From: an uncultured Acidobacteriaceae bacterium
GTDB taxonomy: Bacteria > Acidobacteriota > Terriglobia > Terriglobales > Acidobacteriaceae
Assembly: GCA_903828675.1 (NCBI GenBank)
Contig: CAIKND010000221.1
Span: forward strand, 62,001-126,000
DNA length: 64,000 nt
Direction: 5' to 3'
Under the pieces are notes generated by a model. The model was not told the origin of the DNA, searched no databases, and saw only the letters and a list, made by a program, of their open reading frames with translations. Positions 59,027-64,000 of this stretch are shown here, one piece after another (within the stretch, counting starts at the first letter, position 1; each line of letters opens with the position of its first letter). A program made the translations under genes and the position numbers.

Positions 59027-60550
59027 ATGTTGGCGTGGACGATCTATCTCTCGTTTGCCGGGGCGCTGCTCCAGGCTCTCCTGCCCAAAGGCAGGAATGA
59101 CCTGGCGCGCTGGCTGGCGCTGGCCTTTGCCGTAGCTGGCCTCGCGCTTGCTGTGGCAGGCTTTGTCGCCGGCATGGGGCAGGGCCGCGTCATCATCATT
59201 GACGCTCCCTGGGTGCCCACGATGGGCATTCACTACCTGCTCGCCGCCGATGGCATCAGCCGTGTACTGGTGCTGCTCACCGGCCTGGCCGCGGTCGCCG
59301 GAGTCCTTTTCAGCTGGAATATCGAACTGCGCACCAACGAGTTCTTCGCCTTCTTCCTCGCTCTTATCGGCGGCGTCTACGGCGTCTTTCTCAGCTTCGA
59401 CCTCTTTCTGCTGTTTGTGTTTTACGAAATCGCCATCGTCCCCAAGTACTTCCTGATCGCCATCTGGGGCTCGACCCGCAGAGAATACGCTGCCATGAAG
59501 CTGGCGCTTTACTCCTTCGCCGGATCGGCCATGGTGCTGATCGGCTTGCTTGCCGCGTATGCCACTTCGGGCAGCCATTCGACCAGCCTGATTGATCTTG
59601 CCGCCTATGCGCATTCAGGGGGCCTGCCTGTCAGCTTCCAGATGTGGTGCTTCCCGCTGGTCTTCACCGGCTTTGCAATTCTGGCCGGCATGTGGCCTTT
59701 CCACACCTGGGCGCCCACTGGCCACGTCGCCGCTCCCACTGCCGCTTCCATGCTGCTCGCCGGAGTGGTGATGAAACTCGGCGCTTACGGTTGCCTGCGC
59801 GTCGGCATTTGGCTTTTTCCGCACGGCCTCGACTCCTGGGGATTCACCCTGCTCGGCTTCATCGGCTCGTGGCGCGACGTGTTCGCCCTGCTGGCCGTCA
59901 TCGGCATCGTCTACGGCGCACTGGTAGCCCTGGCGCAGACCGACTTTAAATTCGTCATCGGCTACTCCAGCGTCAGCCACATGGGCTTTGTGCTGCTTGG
60001 CCTTATGACGCTGAATCAGATTGGCGTCACCGGCGCGGTCATGCAGATGTTCTCGCACGGCATCATCGCCGGACTGCTCTTCGCCATCGTGGGCCGCATC
60101 GTCTACGAGCGCACCCACACCCGCCAGTTGGACGAGCTTGAAACCATGCATCTGGCCAAGCGTTTGCCCTTTGCCGCCTGGGCCTTTGTGGTGGCCGGAA
60201 TGGCCTCGATGGGCCTGCCCGGCTTCTCCGGCTTCGTCGCCGAGTTGCAGGTGTTGGTGGGAGCGTGGACCGCCAAACCCTGGTGGACCTTCGCTGCCGG
60301 AGTAGGCATTGTGGTCGGCGTGGCTTACACCTGGCGCGCGTTGCAAAAAGCGTTCTTCAGCGACAGACTGCCCACGGCGGACGAACATCCAAAGACCGGC
60401 TGGCACAACCTCGGCGCCATCACATGGCCTGAGTATGCCGGCGTTGCGCTGCTTACCGGAGTCAGCCTCTTCGTCGGCCTCTATCCAAGAATTCTGCTCG
60501 ACACCATCGAACCAGCCGTGAAAGCCCTGCTAGCGGGAGGCGGACAATGA
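59027..60550 (+). CDS. nuoM: NADH-quinone oxidoreductase subunit M, second divergent copy
   Basis: 507 residues, starting on the base after the stop of the first nuoM. About 14 membrane helices. TM5 Glu is present (F-V-F-Y-E-I-A-I-V-P), as are the TM8 Lys (G-V-V-M-K-L-G-A-Y-G) and TM12 Glu (S-G-F-V-A-E-L-Q-V-L). At the TM7 position the sequence is F-A-I-L-A-G-M-W-P-F-H-T-W-A-P-T-G-H; the lysine of F-A-V-K is replaced by leucine and no Lys is near. The usual P-D-A after W-L is also changed to P-T-G. The subunit therefore may not pump in the ordinary way. ATGA-coupled to nuoN. Confidence 0.9.
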   Translation: MLAWTIYLSFAGALLQALLPKGRNDLARWLALAFAVAGLALAVAGFVAGMGQGRVIIIDAPWVPTMGIHYLLAADGISRVLVLLTGLAAVAGVLFSWNIELRTNEFFAFFLALIGGVYGVFLSFDLFLLFVFYEIAIVPKYFLIAIWGSTRREYAAMKLALYSFAGSAMVLIGLLAAYATSGSHSTSLIDLAAYAHSGGLPVSFQMWCFPLVFTGFAILAGMWPFHTWAPTGHVAAPTAASMLLAGVVMKLGAYGCLRVGIWLFPHGLDSWGFTLLGFIGSWRDVFALLAVIGIVYGALVALAQTDFKFVIGYSSVSHMGFVLLGLMTLNQIGVTGAVMQMFSHGIIAGLLFAIVGRIVYERTHTRQLDELETMHLAKRLPFAAWAFVVAGMASMGLPGFSGFVAELQVLVGAWTAKPWWTFAAGVGIVVGVAYTWRALQKAFFSDRLPTADEHPKTGWHNLGAITWPEYAGVALLTGVSLFVGLYPRILLDTIEPAVKALLAGGGQ

Positions 60551-62082
60551 ACTACCCAGGGTTCTATCCTGACCTCTTCCGCGTCACGCTACCGGAGACC
60601 GCGCTCGAAGTTGCGGCGCTGTTGGTGCTGGTTATCGATCTCGGCTTTCTGCGCAAGGCCGCGCTCAAGGTGCGCGTGGCAGTTGCGGCACTCATCGGCA
60701 TCGCCGGGTGCGGCGCGGCATTGTGGGCACTGCAATGCACCGCCCGGTCCGGACTCAGCTTCGATGGCGATGTGCTTCTGGCCCAGGGCGGATACACTCA
60801 GGTCGCTCAGACCGGAATCCTCGCCCTCACCATCCTTACCCTGCTGCTCTTCATCGGTTCCGCCTTCACCCGTCATGCAGGCGAATACGTCTCCGTAGTG
60901 CTGATGGCTGCGGCGGGCGGCCTGATCGTGTCTTCCGCGCAGGACCTGCTGGTGATTTTCATCGGTTTGGAACTGCTCTCGCTGGGCCTCTACATCCTTA
61001 CCGCCTTCGCGAAAAGTTCAGGCAAGAGCGCCGAAGCGGCGATGAAGTACTACCTCTTCGGCGGCATGTCGGCGGCGTTTCTGCTCTTCGGCTTTAGCTA
61101 TCTCTACGGCATCTCCGGCTCAACGAACCTGAACAAAATTCTTCTGGCGTCGTTCTATTCGAGTGCTTCAGGCGGCGCGCCCTTGCTGTATGTTGCGCTG
61201 GTCCTGATTGCCGCCGGGCTCGGTTTCAAGGTGGCCGCCGTTCCTTTTCACCTATGGGCGCCCGACACTTATGAAGGTGCTCCCGCTCCCGCCGCGGCCT
61301 TTATCGCGTCGGTATCAAAGGTGGCTAGCTTCGCTTTGCTCATTTCCATCAGCACTGCGGCAGTGCACCTTTTCGATGGCGTTCACGAATTGCGATTCGT
61401 TGCGTTCACTTTGGGGCCTCCACCGAAATATCTGGGCTTGTGGATTCCCTGGTCCCTGATTCTGACGGTTCTATCCGCGGCATCCATGGTGGTCGGCAAT
61501 CTGGCCGCGCTTGCGCAAATCAGCGTTCGCCGCCTGCTCGCCTACTCCGCCATCGCGCACGCAGGCTATATTCTGCTGGGCCTTGCCTTCTTCTCCCATT
61601 CGAATGCGAGCGCCAACGCGATCCTCTACTACATCCTCACCTACGGCCTCACCACCATCGGAGCTTTCGGCGTTGTGGATGTCGTCCAGCGCGCCACTGG
61701 CAGCGACCGCCTCGATGCCTTCCTCGGCCTGCACAAGCGCAACCCGCTTCTCGCCGCGGTGCTGCTGGTGCTGTTCCTCTCGCTCGCCGGAATCCCGCCG
61801 CTGGTTGGCTTCTGGGCCAAGTTCAACCTCTTCGCCGCGGTGCTGGGCGTTTCCGCCGGGCCGGTCGCCTTCGCCCTCGTCGCCTTGGCCGTGGCTCTCA
61901 GCGCCGTCTCGCTCTACTACTATTTGCAGGTCCTCAAGCGCGCTTACGTCATGCCCGCGGTGGACGAGACGCCCATCAAGGCTCATCCAGTCACGATGGC
62001 CGTGTTGCTTGCCATCGCCGCCGCAGTGGTCGTCTTCGGCTGCTTCCCGGCACTCCTCCAAAACTGGATCGCGGGCTTCTGA
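60547..62082 (+). CDS. nuoN: NADH-quinone oxidoreductase subunit N
   Basis: 511 residues. The TM5 Glu (F-I-G-L-E-L-L-S-L), TM7 Lys (G-L-G-F-K-V-A-A-V-P-F-H-L-W-A-P-D) and the paired Lys in S-V-S-K-V-A-S-F are present, with L-A-Y-S-A-I-A-H-A-G-Y and F-W-A-K-F-N-L-F later. NuoN is the antiporter-like subunit nearest to the quinone module. It is the last gene of the operon, followed by the hairpin repeat at 62108, which may serve as terminator. Confidence 0.95.
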   Translation: MNYPGFYPDLFRVTLPETALEVAALLVLVIDLGFLRKAALKVRVAVAALIGIAGCGAALWALQCTARSGLSFDGDVLLAQGGYTQVAQTGILALTILTLLLFIGSAFTRHAGEYVSVVLMAAAGGLIVSSAQDLLVIFIGLELLSLGLYILTAFAKSSGKSAEAAMKYYLFGGMSAAFLLFGFSYLYGISGSTNLNKILLASFYSSASGGAPLLYVALVLIAAGLGFKVAAVPFHLWAPDTYEGAPAPAAAFIASVSKVASFALLISISTAAVHLFDGVHELRFVAFTLGPPPKYLGLWIPWSLILTVLSAASMVVGNLAALAQISVRRLLAYSAIAHAGYILLGLAFFSHSNASANAILYYILTYGLTTIGAFGVVDVVQRATGSDRLDAFLGLHKRNPLLAAVLLVLFLSLAGIPPLVGFWAKFNLFAAVLGVSAGPVAFALVALAVALSAVSLYYYLQVLKRAYVMPAVDETPIKAHPVTMAVLLAIAAAVVVFGCFPALLQNWIAGF

Positions 62083-62107
62083 CACCCTCCCTCACAGAGA
62101 AATCTCC

Positions 62108-62150
62108 GTGCCCCTTCCATTTCGCGCACTCTGCGAAATGGAAGGGATGG
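62108..62150. repeat. GTGCCCC-type hairpin repeat, copy 5
   Basis: CCCTTCCATTTCGC at 62112-62125 pairs perfectly over 14 bp with GCGAAATGGAAGGG at 62133-62146 around a 7-base loop. It lies 26 bp after the nuoN stop and 47 bp before the stop of the convergent acyltransferase gene. The lack of a T-run makes it a poor intrinsic terminator, though it could protect mRNA 3' ends. Confidence 0.9.
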
Positions 62151-62196
62151 CAGCCAACTATACTTTCGGACCGGGCTGCGGACGTAGCGTTGCCTT

Positions 62197-63321
62197 CTAC
62201 ACCACCCGCCGAATCCCTGGCAGCCGCACCAGCGGATCGGACAGCAGCCAGGTGGCTGCAATCGCCAGCAAGCCCACGACACCAAACTTCATCAGCGCCG
62301 GTGCAACCCAGCCGTGCAGCAGCAAACTGATGCCCACCAGCACCGGCGGGTGAAGGATGTAGACCGCGTAGGCCCGCCGATTGAGCCACGACCAAAAGGC
62401 CGAGGGCTGGTTCATCCGCTCGCGGAAGATCAACAGCCACAGCGCAATCAGGCCCCAGGCCACGAACGGCTCCCACAGCGCATAAAGAACAGCCGTCCAT
62501 GAAAAGCCACCTGAAAAGTTCGACTTCCCCGGACCAGCCAGAGCGCGCGCAAGGGCAATGCCCACCGGTATCAGAGGCCAGGCGACCAGCAAACCCACGA
62601 TTCCGGCTCGCGCATTTCTCCAGTCGAGCTGCCTGAGCCAGTCGAATCGCCAGGCGGCTATGCCCGCCGCGAACAAAAAGATATAGGTGGCAAAATAGCC
62701 GAGCTGCAGCCCGATCACGTTCACACCGGTGGGAACAAATTGGCGAATTGCCAGCGCTGCTGCGCCGGTTGCCAGGGCGCTCAGCAACCACCAGCGTCCT
62801 GAAGGAACAGGCTTGGGCGTACGCGCGGACTGCGCCAGCGAAGAGCCAGTGAGCGCCCGCCAGGCGCAGTAGGCGAGACTGAAGATCAGCAGAGCCTGCG
62901 CAAACCAGAGCGGTCCGTTCATAAACCGCTTGTGAAGCCAAAGCCATGAAATCGTGGGCCAGAAACCGTGACCTTGCGCGAAAGTGACAATACCCGCGGT
63001 CAACGGCCCGAGAAGCAGACCGAAGGCCAGCAACGGCAGGCCCAGGCGCAGAAAGCGGTCGCAAATAAAGCGCGCATACCCCTTGCGTTCCAGCGAGGCT
63101 GGCGTAAAGTAGCCTGCCAGCAGGAAGAAGAAGCCCATGAAGTAGGCCTGATTGGTTGTGCAAAACAGAATAAGGGCGGTGCAGGAGGGCGAGCCGGAAG
63201 GCTCAACTTCGCGCCAGAACCAGCCGCCAATAGCGCCATAGGTGATGGCCGTGTGGTGCAGGATGACCAGGGTAGTCATCACGCTGCGGAGGCGGTCGAC
63301 GTAGAACTCCCGTTGGGACAT
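62197..63321 (-). CDS. Acyltransferase-3 family membrane protein (OafA-like)
   Basis: 374 residues from ATG 63321; an in-frame TTG at 63357 lies at the edge of the repeat element and lacks a ribosome-binding site. About ten membrane helices. Family features: Y-V-D-R-L-R-S-V ... V-I-L-H-H-T near the N-terminus with the catalytic His, F-F-L-L-A-G-Y-F and R-F-L-R-L-G-L-P-L-L. Members O-acylate polysaccharides, lipids or antibiotics at the inner membrane. The acceptor is unknown, though the envelope polysaccharide genes nearby are candidates. Confidence 0.85.
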   Translation of the reverse strand: MSQREFYVDRLRSVMTTLVILHHTAITYGAIGGWFWREVEPSGSPSCTALILFCTTNQAYFMGFFFLLAGYFTPASLERKGYARFICDRFLRLGLPLLAFGLLLGPLTAGIVTFAQGHGFWPTISWLWLHKRFMNGPLWFAQALLIFSLAYCAWRALTGSSLAQSARTPKPVPSGRWWLLSALATGAAALAIRQFVPTGVNVIGLQLGYFATYIFLFAAGIAAWRFDWLRQLDWRNARAGIVGLLVAWPLIPVGIALARALAGPGKSNFSGGFSWTAVLYALWEPFVAWGLIALWLLIFRERMNQPSAFWSWLNRRAYAVYILHPPVLVGISLLLHGWVAPALMKFGVVGLLAIAATWLLSDPLVRLPGIRRVV

Positions 63322-63368
63322 GAGACATTCTACGTTCGACCGCAGGCTCCGGTTCAATCGAAATTATG

Positions 63369-63480
63369 GCAATTCCAGGATTGGTATACCTCTAAGGAAT
63401 TGCACAAAGTTGACGCGACCATTAGGGAGCGGCAACCTCGCATGAACTCTGCTAGGGTACGGTGATCCTGAATTGCTCTA
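63369..63480. repeat. Inverted-repeat element, copy C
   Basis: 112 bp. Left end GCAATTCCAGGATTGGTATACC; the right end read on the other strand is GAGCAATTCAGGATCACCGTACC, an imperfect inverted repeat of about 22 bp. Its last three bases (63478-63480, CTA) form the TAG stop of tpiA. It fills the gap between tpiA and the acyltransferase gene on the same strand. Confidence 0.9.
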
Positions 63481-64000
63481 GTACTTCACAATCGCCGCGA
63501 ACGAGTCCGGCTTCAGGCTTGCGCCGCCCACCAGGGCTCCGTCGATCTCTTCCTGGCCAATCAGCGAAGTCGCGTTGTCGGGCTTCACGCTGCCGCCGTA
63601 GAGAATGCGAACCGCCGCGGCCACTTCCGCACCCAGCAGCTTGGCCACTTCGGCGCGAATGATCTTGTGCGCGTCAACGGCCATTTCGGGCGTGGCGGTC
63701 TTGCCGGTGCCGATGGCCCAAACCGGCTCATAGGCAATCACGATCGGCGCAGCCATCTCGGCGGTGATACCCACCAGGGCTCCGGCGATCTGCGTCTTCA
63801 GCACGTCGGCGGTCTTGTCGGCTTCGCGCTCGGCCAGAACCTCGCCCACGCAAACCACGGGAACCACACCATGCTTTAGGGCCGTGTGCAGCTTCTTGTT
63901 GACAATCTCGTCGGTCTCGGCAAAGTACTGACGCCGCTCGGAGTGGCCAATCAGGGTATGCGTTCCGCCCACGGCCTTGAGCTGGTTCAGCGAGGTCTCG
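63478..64000 (-). CDS. tpiA: Triosephosphate isomerase, 5' end outside window
   Basis: The frame is open to the window edge, so about 173 C-terminal residues are visible of the usual 250. The catalytic loop and glutamate are clear in I-A-Y-E-P-V-W-A-I-G-T-G-K-T-A-T, with I-G-H-S-E-R-R (catalytic His) earlier and I-L-Y-G-G-S-V-K-P near the end. It interconverts dihydroxyacetone phosphate and glyceraldehyde 3-phosphate in glycolysis. The C-terminus (S-F-A-A-I-V-K-Y) is normal, with the TAG coinciding with the end of repeat copy C. Confidence 0.95.
   Translation of the reverse strand, partial: ETSLNQLKAVGGTHTLIGHSERRQYFAETDEIVNKKLHTALKHGVVPVVCVGEVLAEREADKTADVLKTQIAGALVGITAEMAAPIVIAYEPVWAIGTGKTATPEMAVDAHKIIRAEVAKLLGAEVAAAVRILYGGSVKPDNATSLIGQEEIDGALVGGASLKPDSFAAIVKY

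Noticed and set aside
57524-59614. A 696-residue open frame on the minus strand
   Set aside because: Antisense to both nuoM genes. Very high Gln, His, Arg and Gly content and no family pattern.

Overview
The window is about 60% G+C chromosomal DNA. It most resembles an acidobacterium of the Terriglobia (subdivision 1) type. This is inferred from gene content: an Oar-like TonB-dependent receptor with an N-terminal carboxypeptidase-regulatory domain, many secreted polysaccharide-active enzymes, a membrane protein pairing an acidobacterial-type N-terminal domain with malectin domains, DUF4097, DUF2393-like and DUF6920-like proteins, and abundant small palindromic intergenic repeats. I saw no rRNA, tRNA, CRISPR array, phage module or transposase gene. 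Both window edges cut a gene: a DUF2393-like protein on the left and triosephosphate isomerase (tpiA) on the right.

Layout. 1-13.2 kb: an OmpA-like protein, a Tat-exported GH127 glycosidase with a clear sigma70-type promoter, membrane and secreted proteins of unknown function, a TIGR01777 epimerase, a polymer-forming-like envelope protein, the TonB-dependent receptor, two HAD phosphatases and a DUF4097 protein. 13.5-24.3 kb: a CorC/HlyC-type protein carrying an in-frame repeat insertion, a CAP-domain protein, two dipeptide-type ABC permease genes on opposite strands about 2.6 kb apart, a metallophosphoesterase, a large unrecognised protein, a predicted transmembrane sensor with two malectin domains, a TPR protein and polyphosphate kinase 2. 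24.5-36 kb: an alginate-lyase/beta-helix fusion, a CPBP protease with a membrane-GNAT fusion, an acyltransferase preceded by what looks like the tail of a lost ornithine-lipid synthase gene (olsB-like), GlcG-like protein, a LacI regulator, glycerate kinase with an overlapping hydrolase, an M20 peptidase and glutathione peroxidase. 36-49.5 kb: a YyaL-type thioredoxin-fold protein, MarR/YceI with a likely operator, an MFS transporter, then a probable sugar cluster on the plus strand: glycosyltransferase 2, a Gfo/Idh/MocA-epimerase fusion, a GH39-like hydrolase and an arabinose-isomerase-type enzyme.

49.7-62.1 kb is a respiratory complex I operon in the order nuoA-B-C-D-I-H-J-K-L-M-M-N. It encodes the quinone and membrane modules but no NuoE, NuoF or NuoG, and it has two NuoM genes. 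The second NuoM lacks the conserved TM7 lysine that lies on the proton path in NuoL, NuoN and the first NuoM. The window ends with an acyltransferase-3 protein and tpiA.

The non-coding DNA is as interesting as the genes. Several small repeat families recur: (1) a 112-113 bp element with imperfect terminal inverted repeats, in three copies (one internally deleted), each of whose ends coincides exactly with the TAG stop codon of a minus-strand gene; (2) five copies of a GTGCCCC... hairpin just after or between genes; (3) a CCCAGGTCTC-type palindrome at three places; (4) three clusters of 7-bp-period degenerate tandem repeats with unrelated consensus sequences. No single undescribed system stands out. 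The best candidates for new biology are the complex I variant, the stop-codon-linked repeat, the malectin sensor protein and the GT2/fusion/GH39 cluster.
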